DNA of 64,000 nucleotides from Lysobacter sp. cf310 (GTDB taxonomy: Bacteria; Pseudomonadota; Gammaproteobacteria; Xanthomonadales; Xanthomonadaceae): assembly GCF_900114355.1 (NCBI RefSeq), contig NZ_FOSS01000004.1, forward strand, positions 572,577 to 636,576. The letters are read 5' to 3'. Under the pieces are notes generated by a model that saw nothing but the letters and a program-made list of their open reading frames with translations, did no database searches and was not told where the DNA came from. Position 1 is the stretch's first letter, and each line of letters starts with the position of its first letter. Made by a program: the position numbers and the translations under genes. Shown here in pieces: positions 26,189 through 34,437 of this stretch.

Positions 26189-26659
26189 ATGCGTGCATTG
26201 GCCATATGGACCTTACTGTGGGCGGCATCCACCGCCGTCGCCGGCGAGCAGGCGCAACGCACGCCGCCGCCGCTGCCGATCCTCGCGATCGTCGAACAGC
26301 AAAAGCAGATCCGCGCCGACGACGTCGCCCGCCGCGGCCGCTACGGCCAGCTGCCCTTGGCGACTCGCGCCGAGCTGCTGTCCAAGCAAGTCGAGATCCT
26401 GAGCCTGGTGGAAGACAAGGCCAGCACCGCCGACCTCAGCCGGCGCGAACAGGTGGAAGTGTTCAATCGCCTGGAATGGATCGAAGCCACCGTCAACGAT
26501 GCCGAAGAGGAACGCATGATCTGTCGGATCGAGCGCACCCTGGGCAGCAATCGCATGGTGCGCACCTGCCGCACCGTGGCCGACGAGCGCAAGGACAAGG
26601 AACGCGCGAATCGCGATCTCGATCGGCGCCCGCGCCAGGTCGGCGGTCAGGAAATCTGA
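26189..26659 (+). CDS. Small secreted protein, paralogue 2 of 5
   Basis: The product has 156 aa with a signal peptide of about 18 residues (ends STAVA). It carries the array's common elements: VEQQKQIR, RRGRYGQ, LLSKQVEIL, VFNRLEWIEATVN and a C-x14-C pair within CRIERTLGSNRMVRTC. It is closest to paralogue 3, both having LxxI-xxQQKQI after the signal and LSRREQV/LSQEEQV in the middle. The C-terminus is basic. Function unknown; the extracytoplasmic location is predicted from the signal peptide. Confidence 0.83.
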   Translation: MRALAIWTLLWAASTAVAGEQAQRTPPPLPILAIVEQQKQIRADDVARRGRYGQLPLATRAELLSKQVEILSLVEDKASTADLSRREQVEVFNRLEWIEATVNDAEEERMICRIERTLGSNRMVRTCRTVADERKDKERANRDLDRRPRQVGGQEI

Positions 26660-26875
26660 AGCGGGCCTGCGGCGGCGAGCCCACGCCGCGCCTGCGCACG
26701 GGCGGCGTTCGTATCGCGATCCGATCCTGTTCGGAGGCCGGTGCTGCGGGCGAACAGCTGCAGTTTTGATGCGTTTTTTCTGTGCTTTCTCCATAAATCT
26801 TGCCAATCGACAGCGACGCACCCGCGCTATAGCGTGGTTCGTTCCGAATCGGCGGATTGCACGGGAGCGAAGTTC

Positions 26876-27331
26876 ATGCGTGGTTTGATGTTTGCGGCCT
26901 TGTTGCTGGCGTCCACGGCTGCGGCCGCTAGCGACGTAGCGCCCCGTCCGCCCCTGGCGATCTCGGCCATCACCTCTCAGCAAAAGCAGATCCACGACGA
27001 CGTGATCGCGCAGCGCGGGCGCTACAAGGACATGCCGGCGAGCACCCGCAGCGAGCTGTTGTCCAAGCAGGCCGAGGTGCTGGCCATGATCGAGGGCAAG
27101 ACCCACTCCACCGATCTGAGCCAGGAGGAGCAGGTGCAGGTGTTCAACCGCCTGGAATGGATCGAGGCGGCGATCAACAACGCCGAAGACGAACGCATGG
27201 TGTGCAAGCGCGAGCGGACCATCGGCAGCACCCGCCTGGTCCGGGTCTGCCGGACCGTGGCGCAGGAGCGCGAGGCCCGCGAGGCCGCTCGCAAAAGCCT
27301 GGACCGCGGCGCCTTCCAGGACCGACGCTGA
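26876..27331 (+). CDS. Small secreted protein, paralogue 3 of 5
   Basis: The product has 151 aa from ATG 26876, preceded by GGGAGCG; a frame open further upstream would place the signal peptide internally. The signal peptide is ~17-18 residues (MRGLMFAALLLASTAAAA). The mature part has ITSQQKQIHDD, GRYKDMPASTRSELLSKQ, FNRLEWIEAAIN and a C-x14-C pair (CKRERTIGSTRLVRVC). It is most similar to paralogue 2, and its GRYKDM and AAIN segments also match paralogue 1. Function unknown. Confidence 0.85.
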   Translation: MRGLMFAALLLASTAAAASDVAPRPPLAISAITSQQKQIHDDVIAQRGRYKDMPASTRSELLSKQAEVLAMIEGKTHSTDLSQEEQVQVFNRLEWIEAAINNAEDERMVCKRERTIGSTRLVRVCRTVAQEREAREAARKSLDRGAFQDRR

Positions 27332-27516
27332 CCCGGTCGCGCGCAGGCCGATCCCGTCCTGCGCGCCCGGACGGAGTACGGTCTGAGGGCTGGACCGTTC
27401 CGGCGACGCCCGTATTCGGCTCGGCGCATATCCGTAAAAAAGGTGCCTGTAGGCAGTCGACAGGGCAGATTCGGCAAAGTAAGTTCGGTGGCCCCGACAG
27501 CCCACGGACCGTTCCT

Positions 27517-27990
27517 ATGTCGATGAAGAAAGCAATGATGGCCCTGATGCTAGGCGGCTTGCTGGCGGCGCCGATGGCGTTCGCCTCGGTCGATCGCAAC
27601 ACGCTGCAGGCCGAATCCATCCGCAGCCAGCAGGCCGAGATCCGCAGCGGCGTCGAGGCGCGCACCGGCCGCTACAAGGACCTCTCCGCCGATACCCGGT
27701 CGCAGCTGCTGAGCAAGCAGGGCGAAGTGCTGCGCCTGCTCGAAGGCAAGCAGACCACCGACGATCTCAACGAGGCGCAGAAGACCGAAGTCTTCAATGC
27801 GCTGGAGTGGATCGAGGCGGCGATCAACCGGACCGACGACGAGCGCCTGGTCTGCGAGCGCCGCCAGATCCTGGGCAGCACGCGCAGGGAACGCGTCTGC
27901 AAGACCGTCGCCCAGATGCGCGAAGAGCGCGACGCCGCGCGCAACCGCATGGACGTCCGCGGCGCCTGCGTGGATTGCAAGAGCGACTGA
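27517..27990 (+). CDS. Small secreted protein, paralogue 4 of 5
   Basis: The product has 157 aa from ATG 27517, or possibly the Met two codons later. The signal peptide ends near AFA-S, and the mature part starts SVDRNTLQAESIRSQQ, very like paralogue 1. Shared are GRYKDLS, LNEAQKTEVFNALEWIEAAIN and the C-x14-C pair (CERRQILGSTRRERVC). In addition it ends with a second cysteine pair, CVDC, in a short tail that paralogues 1-3 lack, which would allow another disulfide or a metal site. Function unknown. Confidence 0.85.
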   Translation: MSMKKAMMALMLGGLLAAPMAFASVDRNTLQAESIRSQQAEIRSGVEARTGRYKDLSADTRSQLLSKQGEVLRLLEGKQTTDDLNEAQKTEVFNALEWIEAAINRTDDERLVCERRQILGSTRRERVCKTVAQMREERDAARNRMDVRGACVDCKSD

Positions 27991-28238
27991 TTCCAGGCAC
28001 GCATGCGACATGCACGGGCGGCCGCAGGGCCGCCCGTTTTCGTTCCGGGCGGGCACTTGGGCCGGCGGCGGCGCCCGCATCGCGCCGGATCGCGCGGTCT
28101 TCCGACGTACGGCGGCACCGCGCCTGGCGAGCGAGCTAATGTCCACGGCGAGGGCCGGACGCGGGCACCGGCGACGCGGCTGTCCGGCTCGATCGGGTAT
28201 CGAATCGCCGCATGGTTTCCAGTACCGGAGACGCCGCC

Positions 28239-28715
28239 ATGAAATCCATAGCGCTGTGCATCCTGCTGGCCTTGGCCGCGGGCGCGTTGTCGGCGGCCGA
28301 AAGCCCCGCGACCGACGGCCGCGACCGCCTGCAGATCGTGATGGAGCAACAACGCGCCCTCCGGGCCGATCTGGACGGCGGCGCCATCGACGGTCTCAGC
28401 CCGCGTCAGACCAATGCGATCCGCAAGGCGCAGAAGGACGTATTCGCGGTCGCCGAGGGCAGGCAGACCCTGGATCAGCTGTCGATGGACGACAAGATCC
28501 GCTTCGAGAATGCCCTGGAGCGCATCAACGCCGAACTGATCGACAGCCGCCGCGCGCGCGACGACCAGGACGTGTGCTGGCGCGAGCGCACCAGCGGTAC
28601 CAGCGTGAAGAAGACCCGTTGCGGCACCCAGGCGCAGATGCGCGAAGCCCGCGAGGGCGCGCGCGACTACCTGGAACGGCCCAAGGTCTGCGGCAAGGAT
28701 TGCGGCGGGCTGTAG
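28239..28715 (+). CDS. Small secreted protein, paralogue 5 of 5 (diverged)
   Basis: The product has 158 aa from ATG 28239, with CCGGAG a few bases upstream. The signal peptide ends near LSAAE. It is the most diverged member: the QQKQI and LEWIEA segments are reduced to MEQQRALRADL and FENALERINAELI, but the C-x14-C spacing is kept (CWRERTSGTSVKKTRC), as is the following QMREAREGARD helix. Like paralogue 4 it ends with an extra cysteine pair (CGKDC). Function unknown; it is probably the oldest duplicate or one under different selection. Confidence 0.8.
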   Translation: MKSIALCILLALAAGALSAAESPATDGRDRLQIVMEQQRALRADLDGGAIDGLSPRQTNAIRKAQKDVFAVAEGRQTLDQLSMDDKIRFENALERINAELIDSRRARDDQDVCWRERTSGTSVKKTRCGTQAQMREAREGARDYLERPKVCGKDCGGL

Positions 28716-28874
28716 TTCGCTCGGCGCATCGACGGATGCAGCCGCGGCGGATCGTCGCGGCGCCGGCGCGTTGCGCGCGAATCGAACGTGCTCGATCGAA
28801 GCCGCATCAGGCCGCGATCGGATGGGCGAGCTGACGGCAGGCGGTTCGCGCCGGGTCGCGCGCCGGTCCAGCGT

Positions 28875-29657
28875 TCACAACATGACGCGTCCACCGGCCA
28901 CATCCAGCACCACGCCGGTGATCCAGGACGAGGCCTGAGACAACAGGAACAAGGACGCCGAGGCGATGTCCTCCGGCGCGCCCAATCGGCCCAGCGGAAA
29001 GCCCGCACGCATGTCCCGCTGGCGTTCGGCCGGGATCGTGTTGCGGGTGCGCTCGGTGAGCACCGCCGACGGCGAAATGCAGTTCACGCGTATGCCTTGC
29101 GGGCCGACCTCGTGGGCGAGATGGCGGCTGAGCATGATCACGCCGGCCTTGGCCGCGCCGTAACCCGCGGGCGCGCCCGCGGCGATGCGCCCGCCGGCCG
29201 AGGCCATGGTCAGGATCGCGCCGCGGCCGCGTTCGAGCATGCCGGGCAGGAAGCTCTTGACCGTGAAGAAGGTCGAGCTGAGGTTGTGGTCCAGGCTGGA
29301 GCGCCAGTCCTGTTCGCTGATGTCCTGCACCGGCATCGGCCGCCCGCTGCCGCCGCCGGCGAACGCGAGCAGATGGTCCGGTGCGCCGGATTCGGCGACG
29401 ATGCGGTCGCGCAGGCGTTCGAGTTCGGTCAGTTGCGAGCAGTCGGCGGGCGCGGCGATCGCCTCGCCACCGGCCGCGCGTATCGACGTCACCACCGCGG
29501 CGATCGCCGTTTCGTCGCGACCGTTGACGTAGACCCGCACGCCCTGGCGCGCGAGCGCATGGCAGGTCGCCGCGCCGATGCCGCGCGAACCGCCGGTGAC
29601 CACGGCGATTTTGCCGTGCAGGTCGGGGTAGCGGGCCTCGGTCTCGTGCGTCGTCAT
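28875..29657 (-). CDS. Short-chain dehydrogenase/reductase
   Basis: The product has 260 aa, a classical SDR. The cofactor motif TGGSRGIG is near residues 21-28, with an NAG-like AFAGG, catalytic Ser in MASAGG and the YxxxK motif as YGAAK near 174-178; the C-terminal GVVLDVAGG is typical of FabG-like enzymes. The substrate is unknown. The start overlaps the VOC gene stop by four bases, so it is the distal gene of a membrane-protein/VOC/SDR operon that is probably repressed by the divergent TetR protein. A role in detoxification or in modifying a small molecule is plausible. Confidence 0.88.
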   Translation of the reverse strand: MTTHETEARYPDLHGKIAVVTGGSRGIGAATCHALARQGVRVYVNGRDETAIAAVVTSIRAAGGEAIAAPADCSQLTELERLRDRIVAESGAPDHLLAFAGGGSGRPMPVQDISEQDWRSSLDHNLSSTFFTVKSFLPGMLERGRGAILTMASAGGRIAAGAPAGYGAAKAGVIMLSRHLAHEVGPQGIRVNCISPSAVLTERTRNTIPAERQRDMRAGFPLGRLGAPEDIASASLFLLSQASSWITGVVLDVAGGRVML

Positions 29658-30082
29658 GTCTGCGTCTCGGTCGTGGACGCCGTTTCGCCGTAGCAACGCA
29701 GCTCCAGGTTGTGGCCATCGGGATCGTAGAAATACAAGGAGCGCGCCCAGCCGCGCGCACCAGGCGCCAGGGCATCGGCTTGGCTGTCGCGCGCGAAAGG
29801 CGCGCCGCCGTAGGCGAGCTCGCGTGCGCGCAGACGCGCGAGCACCGCGTCGAAACCGTGACGGTCGAAGGCGAAGGCCAGGTGCTGCCGTTCCGGTGCG
29901 GAGTGCCGCAGCAGGTCGACGATGCAGTGCGCATTGATCCGAAACGCGCAAGCCGCGACGTGCTCGCTTTCGAAGCCGAACACCTCGCGATAGAAGCGCA
30001 ACGACGCCTGCGGGTCGGCGACGCGCAGGATCAAGTGATCGAGCAGCGGCGCCGAGCCGTCGCGTGCCGGATCCTCAGACAT
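29654..30082 (-). CDS. VOC-superfamily (glyoxalase/bleomycin-resistance-like) protein
   Basis: The product has 142 aa with the two beta-alpha-beta-beta-beta units of the vicinal-oxygen-chelate fold. It starts with DHLILRVADPQASLRFYREVFGF and ends with YFYDPDGHNLELRCYG; likely metal ligands are the His of DHLIL, the His of QHLAF and the Glu of NLELR. The fold serves dioxygenases, glyoxalases and antibiotic-binding proteins, and the length fits all of these. It overlaps the upstream membrane-protein gene by eight bases and the SDR gene by four, so the three are co-translated. Confidence 0.86.
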   Translation of the reverse strand: MSEDPARDGSAPLLDHLILRVADPQASLRFYREVFGFESEHVAACAFRINAHCIVDLLRHSAPERQHLAFAFDRHGFDAVLARLRARELAYGGAPFARDSQADALAPGARGWARSLYFYDPDGHNLELRCYGETASTTETQT

Positions 30083-30434
30083 AACGCGCTACCGCCATGC
30101 ACAGCGCGGCGACCGCCAGCAGGCCCGCGGCCACGCGTTGGCCGCGCAGCGCGCGCTCGCCGCGCAGCAGGCCGAACTGGACCAGCGCCGCGATCAGCGC
30201 CGCCGCCGCGCCGGTGGCGAGCGCATGCTCGGCGTTGCCGTGGCCGCCGCGATGGAGCAGGGCCCACAGGCCGATCCCGCTGAGAATGGCCACCGCCGCG
30301 GCCGCCATCTGCGGCCTGCGCAGGGCCTGGAGCCCCAATCCGCCGCTACGGCTCAGGGCGAACGTGGTGCCGGCCCAGAAGATGCTGGACAGCACGTGCA
30401 TGGACACGGCGACGACGACGAATGCGAGGTTCAT
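30075..30434 (-). CDS. Small four-helix membrane protein
   Basis: The product has 119 aa with four hydrophobic segments (about 3-22, 42-60, 70-88 and 98-116). The first contains VVAVSMHVLSSIFWAGTTF, reminiscent of small CopD- or DUF2269-like membrane proteins with a buried His. AGGAG lies just upstream of the chosen ATG at 30434; a longer frame would cross the promoter and operator and was rejected. It is the first gene of a three-gene operon divergent from tetR. Function unknown; transport or sensing of the TetR ligand is only a guess. Confidence 0.75.
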   Translation of the reverse strand: MNLAFVVVAVSMHVLSSIFWAGTTFALSRSGGLGLQALRRPQMAAAAVAILSGIGLWALLHRGGHGNAEHALATGAAAALIAALVQFGLLRGERALRGQRVAAGLLAVAALCMAVARYV

Positions 30435-30460
30435 GAGGAGCTCCTCCGACGGTGCGAATA

Positions 30461-30485
30461 TTAACTGTACATAGTGTATAGTTAA
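30461..30485. promoter_or_regulatory. Candidate TetR operator
   Basis: TTAACTGTACA (30461-30471) and TGTATAGTTAA (30475-30485) are reverse complements with one mismatch, separated by TAG. The site is the only AT-rich patch between the divergent membrane-protein and tetR genes, and its length and symmetry fit a TetR-dimer site. The TATAGT and TACA elements may also belong to overlapping promoters. Confidence 0.7.
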
Positions 30486-30549
30486 TAAACAAGCTGCCGT
30501 GTTCGCGGCTTCTGGGGCAGGATGCGGGCTGATCCGCCCTGCCTTGCCC

Positions 30550-31182
30550 ATGAAACCGGACAGCCCCGAACCGCCGCGCGCCTATCACAGCCCCCAGCGC
30601 GCCGCCGCCGCCGCGCAGAAGCGCGAACGCGTGATCGCGGCCGCGCGCGAACTGCTCGCCGGCGACGAAGGACTGGGTGGCTTTTCGCTGGACGCGGTGG
30701 CCAAGCGCGCCGGCGTGACCCGCCTGACCGTCTATCACCAGTTCGGCTCGCGCCGCGCGCTGCTCGAAGCCGTGTTCGACGAGCTGGCGCTGAGCGGCGG
30801 CCTGCAGCGCATCGCCGCGGCGATGGCCTTGCCGGACCCGCAGGCCGGCCTGGCACAGGTCGTGCGGGTGTTCTGCGAATTCTTCGTCGACGGCCGCACG
30901 GTGATGGCGCCCTTGCTGGCCGCGGCCGCGAGCGATCCCGAACTCAAGCAAGGATTGAGCGAGCGCAACGAACGCCGCCGTCGCGTGCTGCGAGTGCTGG
31001 TCGAACGCATGGCGGTGCGCGCCGACGCCATCGACGATCTGGTCGATGTGCTGTGGGCGCTGACCGGCGCCCCGTTCGTCATCGAACTCGCCGCCGGCGG
31101 GCGCAGCGCGCAGGCGGTGGCGGCCCTGGTGCAGGCCTTGGCGGCGGACGCCGTGCAGCGGGCGTCGCGTCCGCACCGGTGA
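30550..31182 (+). CDS. TetR/AcrR-family transcriptional regulator
   Basis: The product has 210 aa. The N-terminal helix-turn-helix lies at about residues 43-75 (SLDAVAKRAGVTRLTVYHQFGSRRALLEAV), preceded by a basic arm. The C-terminal ligand-binding domain is helical and poorly conserved, as usual. It is divergent from the membrane-protein/VOC/SDR operon across a 25-base palindrome, so it most likely represses that operon and itself until a ligand binds. The ATG at 30550 gives the normal N-terminus; an in-frame start 17 codons upstream is possible. Confidence 0.88.
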   Translation: MKPDSPEPPRAYHSPQRAAAAAQKRERVIAAARELLAGDEGLGGFSLDAVAKRAGVTRLTVYHQFGSRRALLEAVFDELALSGGLQRIAAAMALPDPQAGLAQVVRVFCEFFVDGRTVMAPLLAAAASDPELKQGLSERNERRRRVLRVLVERMAVRADAIDDLVDVLWALTGAPFVIELAAGGRSAQAVAALVQALAADAVQRASRPHR

Positions 31183-31270
31183 GTGGTGTCTGCCTGAAAC
31201 TCCGCTGCGAGCCTCTGCCGATGAGAATCATGAGGGTGAGGATCGGGCAGCATCCATAGGGAGAGGCTCT

Positions 31271-31405
31271 ATGGAATCAAGCTTCGGCCCGTCCCCTGAG
31301 TCGCCAGAAGAACTTAAGTCGCTAGAAGAACCGGCCGCTGATGATCGGACGTTCTTTCCCGCCCTGGCTGCTTGTTTCGGCGATTGGATGATCGAGCGGC
31401 GCTAG
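31271..31405 (+). CDS. Possible 44-aa small protein
   Basis: ATG 31271 is preceded by GGGAGAGG (31259-31266), a good ribosome-binding site. The ORF encodes an acidic N-terminal part rich in Ser, Pro and Glu and a short hydrophobic/aromatic C-terminal part (FFPALAACFGDWMIERR). Its stop at 31403-31405 overlaps the end of the convergent comM gene. No homologue comes to mind. The ribosome-binding site and AT-leaning codons argue for a real gene, but the size makes chance likely. Confidence 0.3.
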   Translation: MESSFGPSPESPEELKSLEEPAADDRTFFPALAACFGDWMIERR

Positions 31406-32916
31406 GCCGCCTGCATCGCCGCCCCACGCTCCGCGCGTCGGTAGCCGATCGCTTCGATGAGGTGGGCACTGTGGATGCGCGGGCTGCCGGCGAGGTCGGC
31501 GATGGTGCGCGCCACGCGCAGGATGCGGTGGGCCGAACGCGCCGACAGTTGCAGGCTTTCCACCGCACGTTCGAGCAGGCCGTAGTCGCGGTCCTCGAGG
31601 CGGCAGGTGGCCGAGGTTTCGGCCTGGGTCAGCTGCGCGTTGACCTTGCCGGCGCGGCTGCGCTGCAGCTCGCGCGCCTGGGCCACGCGGGCGCGCACGT
31701 CGGCGCTGGATTCGCTGGGTGGCGCGTCGGCGCGCAGCTCGGTGGGCATCAGGCGTGGCACTTCGATGTGCAGATCGATGCGGTCCAGCATCGGCCCGGA
31801 CACGCGCGCGCGGTAGCGGCGGATCGCGTCGATGCCGCAATGACAGCGGCCGCTGCGGTCGCCGGCCCAGCCGCAGGGGCAGGGGTTCATGGCGGCGACC
31901 AGTTGGAAACGCGCGGGGAACTCGCTGCTGCGCGCGGCGCGCGAGATCGTGACCACGCCCGACTCCAGCGGTTCGCGCAGCACCTCCAGCGCGCGCCGGT
32001 CCCATTCGGGCAGTTCGTCCAGGAACAGCACGCCCTGATGCGCGAGCGAGATCTCGCCCGGACGCGGATCGGCGCCGCCGCCGACCAGGGCGACCGCGCT
32101 GGCGGTGTGGTGGGGCGAGCGGAACGGGCGTTCGCGCCAGCGCGCCGGGTCCAGGCCGCGCCCGCTGATCGAGGCGATGGCCGCGGCTTCCAAGGCTTCG
32201 TCTTCTTCGGCCTCCGGCAACAGGCCCGGCAAGCGCGAGGCCAGCAGGGTCTTGCCGCTGCCGGGTGGGCCGATCAGCAGCAGGTGGTGACCGCCGGCGG
32301 CGGCGATCTCCAAGGCGCGGCGCGCCTGGCTCTGGCCGCGCACGTCGGCCAAGTCCGGCCCGGGCGTGCGCGTGGCCGGCACCGCGACCGCCGCCGGCAG
32401 CGCTTTGCGCGCCGACAGCATGGCGCAGACTTCCAGCAGGGTGCGCGCGGTCATGGCCTCGACCCGGCTGGCCAGCGCCGCCTCGGCGCCGTTGCCGGCG
32501 GGCACCACCAGCTTGCGTCCGGCATCGGCGGCGGCCAACGCGGCGGGCAGCACGCCGTCGACCGCGCGCAGCTCGCCGGTCAGGCCGAGTTCGCCGAGAA
32601 ACTCGTATTCGCCCAGCCCCTCCAGCGGAATCTGGCCGCTGGCGGCGAGGATGCCCAGCGCGATCGCGAGGTCGTAGCGGCCGCCGTCCTTGGGCAGGTC
32701 GGCCGGGGCCAGATTGACGGTGATGCGGCGCGCCGGGAATTCGAACTGCGCGCACTGGATCGCCGCGCGCACCCGGTCCTTGGCCTCGCGCACCGCCGCC
32801 TCGGGCAGGCCGACGATGGACATCGCCGGCAGGCCGCCGGCGAGGTGGACCTCGACCCGAACCGCGGGCGCACGCACGCCCGTACGCGCGCGGCTGTGCG
32901 CGATCGCCAGATTCAT
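31402..32916 (-). CDS. comM: ComM/YifB, Mg-chelatase-like AAA+ helicase for transformation
   Basis: The product has 504 aa, the family's normal size. The N-terminal ~190 residues form the ChlI/Lon-protease-like domain (IVGLPEAAVREAKDRVRAA). The AAA+ core has Walker A GPPGSGKT near residue 220 and Walker B GVLFLDELPEW near 300. NPCPCG with further cysteines and GPMLDRIDLHIEV follow. ComM is a hexameric helicase that promotes branch migration during integration of donor DNA in natural transformation, so competence in this organism is suggested. It lies 10 bases after ubiK on the same strand. Confidence 0.94.
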   Translation of the reverse strand: MNLAIAHSRARTGVRAPAVRVEVHLAGGLPAMSIVGLPEAAVREAKDRVRAAIQCAQFEFPARRITVNLAPADLPKDGGRYDLAIALGILAASGQIPLEGLGEYEFLGELGLTGELRAVDGVLPAALAAADAGRKLVVPAGNGAEAALASRVEAMTARTLLEVCAMLSARKALPAAVAVPATRTPGPDLADVRGQSQARRALEIAAAGGHHLLLIGPPGSGKTLLASRLPGLLPEAEEDEALEAAAIASISGRGLDPARWRERPFRSPHHTASAVALVGGGADPRPGEISLAHQGVLFLDELPEWDRRALEVLREPLESGVVTISRAARSSEFPARFQLVAAMNPCPCGWAGDRSGRCHCGIDAIRRYRARVSGPMLDRIDLHIEVPRLMPTELRADAPPSESSADVRARVAQARELQRSRAGKVNAQLTQAETSATCRLEDRDYGLLERAVESLQLSARSAHRILRVARTIADLAGSPRIHSAHLIEAIGYRRAERGAAMQAA

Positions 32917-32926
32917 GGGAGAGGAC

Positions 32927-33193
32927 TCAGTGCTGGGGCGGTGCGGATTGACCCAGCTGGGCTTCCAGCTCGGCCACGGTGCGCTGCAGTTCGTCCAGCT
33001 TCTCGCGCGTGCGCAGCAGGACCGCGCGCTGCACCTCGAACTCCTCGCGCGTGACCAGGTCGAGCTTGGCCAGCCCGCTCTGCAGCACGGCCTTGAAGTT
33101 CTGCTGGATTTCCTCGCGGCCTTCGCGCACGCCCGGCGGCAGCAGCGAGCCCAGGCGGCGGGCGAGGTCGTCGATATGGTTCAGGTCGATCAT
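32927..33193 (-). CDS. ubiK: UbiK, ubiquinone biosynthesis accessory factor (BMFP family)
   Basis: The product has 88 aa. The N-terminal half is amphipathic (IDDLARRLGSLLPPG, then EEIQQNFKAVLQSGLAKLDLVTREEFEVQ), the diagnostic block of the YqiC/UbiK family. The C-terminal half is a coiled coil (VLLRTREKLDELQRTVAELEAQL) that forms trimers. UbiK binds UbiJ and supports aerobic ubiquinone synthesis. Its partner ubiJ is elsewhere in this window, ~27 kb away. It is followed closely by comM, a common pairing in gammaproteobacteria. Confidence 0.92.
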   Translation of the reverse strand: MIDLNHIDDLARRLGSLLPPGVREGREEIQQNFKAVLQSGLAKLDLVTREEFEVQRAVLLRTREKLDELQRTVAELEAQLGQSAPPQH

Positions 33194-33302
33194 CGGGGTC
33201 GGGACTCAATCCGGGGGACGTGGCCAGCATGGCCTCGTGGCCGGGACGGCGCCGTCGGTGCGGGCCGCGCCGCGCTGTCAGAAAAATCCGACATTGCGGT
33301 GA

Positions 33303-33809
<507 letters not shown>

Positions 33810-34169
33810 GTGAGCCGCGTCGTCTCGACGGTCCAGCGGAGCGTCTTGTGGAGGCGCCGCCGTGCAGATGGCGACATGCGACAACCGCGAGTTGGCGTTC
33901 TTGTTTGCACAGCGCAATGCCGACGATTGCGCGGTCTTGGCGACGGGTCGTCAAGAGCCGGTGGGAATGAGGAAGTACCAGCGGTCGCGACGAGAACGAG
34001 TCGTCCCACGCCATAGCCGCGTGCGCCAGCGCGAATGCCGTCGCTTACGATTGACATCCGCCTTTGGCCTTCTCAGCTTGCGATAGCCAGCGACGCCTCG
34101 CTTGTGCGGCGCAGCGTAGGCCTACGCCGTCGACCGGCGGCGGAGACCGTTGTGCAAGGAGGCTCCAAC
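33810..34169. other. Intergenic stretch with no convincing gene
   Basis: These 360 bases are less GC-rich than neighbouring genes and carry no ORF with a ribosome-binding site or familiar product. TTGACA at 34051-34056 is a good -35 hexamer, but no matching -10 lies 16-18 bases downstream. AAGGAGG at 34156-34162 is the ribosome-binding site of the next small gene. Confidence 0.45.
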
Positions 34170-34421
34170 ATGGAAATGATCCTGTCCTTACAGGCGCTGG
34201 AGATGGAGGACGAACGCGGGGCGGGTAACAGTGGCGTCAGCGTCAAATGCACTTCCGGCGGCACCGGTTCGCCGGCCAGTTCCATCAGCGTGCGATGCAT
34301 CGATCCGCTGGCCATCGGCGCGGTTCTGCTGGCGTTGTTGCTGGCCGGCCTGGCCGCCAGCCTGGCGCCGGCGCTGCGCGCCGCGCGCGTGCATCCGATG
34401 CGGGTGTTCCACACCGACTGA
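34170..34421 (+). CDS. Small ORF: class III lanthipeptide-like N-terminus joined to an FtsX-type permease tail
   Basis: The product has 83 aa, with a near-perfect ribosome-binding site (AAGGAGG, seven bases before the ATG). Residues 1-43 look like a SapB/AmfS-type precursor: ILSLQ at 4-8 resembles the class III leader motif, followed by an acidic stretch, then S21-x-x-S24-x-x-C27 and S37-x-x-S40-x-x-C43, both fitting the Ser-x2-Ser-x(2-5)-Cys labionin pattern. Residues 45-83 instead resemble the last transmembrane helix and tail of an FtsX/MacB permease (DPLAIGAVLLALLLAG ... ALRAARVHPMRVF). No LanKC synthetase or remaining transporter gene lies nearby. It may be a deletion fusion left from a lost cluster, or a chance resemblance. 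Confidence 0.55.
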   Translation: MEMILSLQALEMEDERGAGNSGVSVKCTSGGTGSPASSISVRCIDPLAIGAVLLALLLAGLAASLAPALRAARVHPMRVFHTD

Positions 34422-34437
34422 GCGCGGCGGCGCGCGC

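Noticed and set aside
30435..30551. N-terminal extension of the small membrane protein
   Set aside because: It would translate the AT-rich tetR operator and promoters; a good ribosome-binding site precedes the internal ATG at 30434.
34051..34079. Sigma-70 promoter for the lanthipeptide-like ORF
   Set aside because: TTGACA is perfect as a -35, but the hexamers 16-18 bases downstream do not resemble a -10, so only the -35 was noted.
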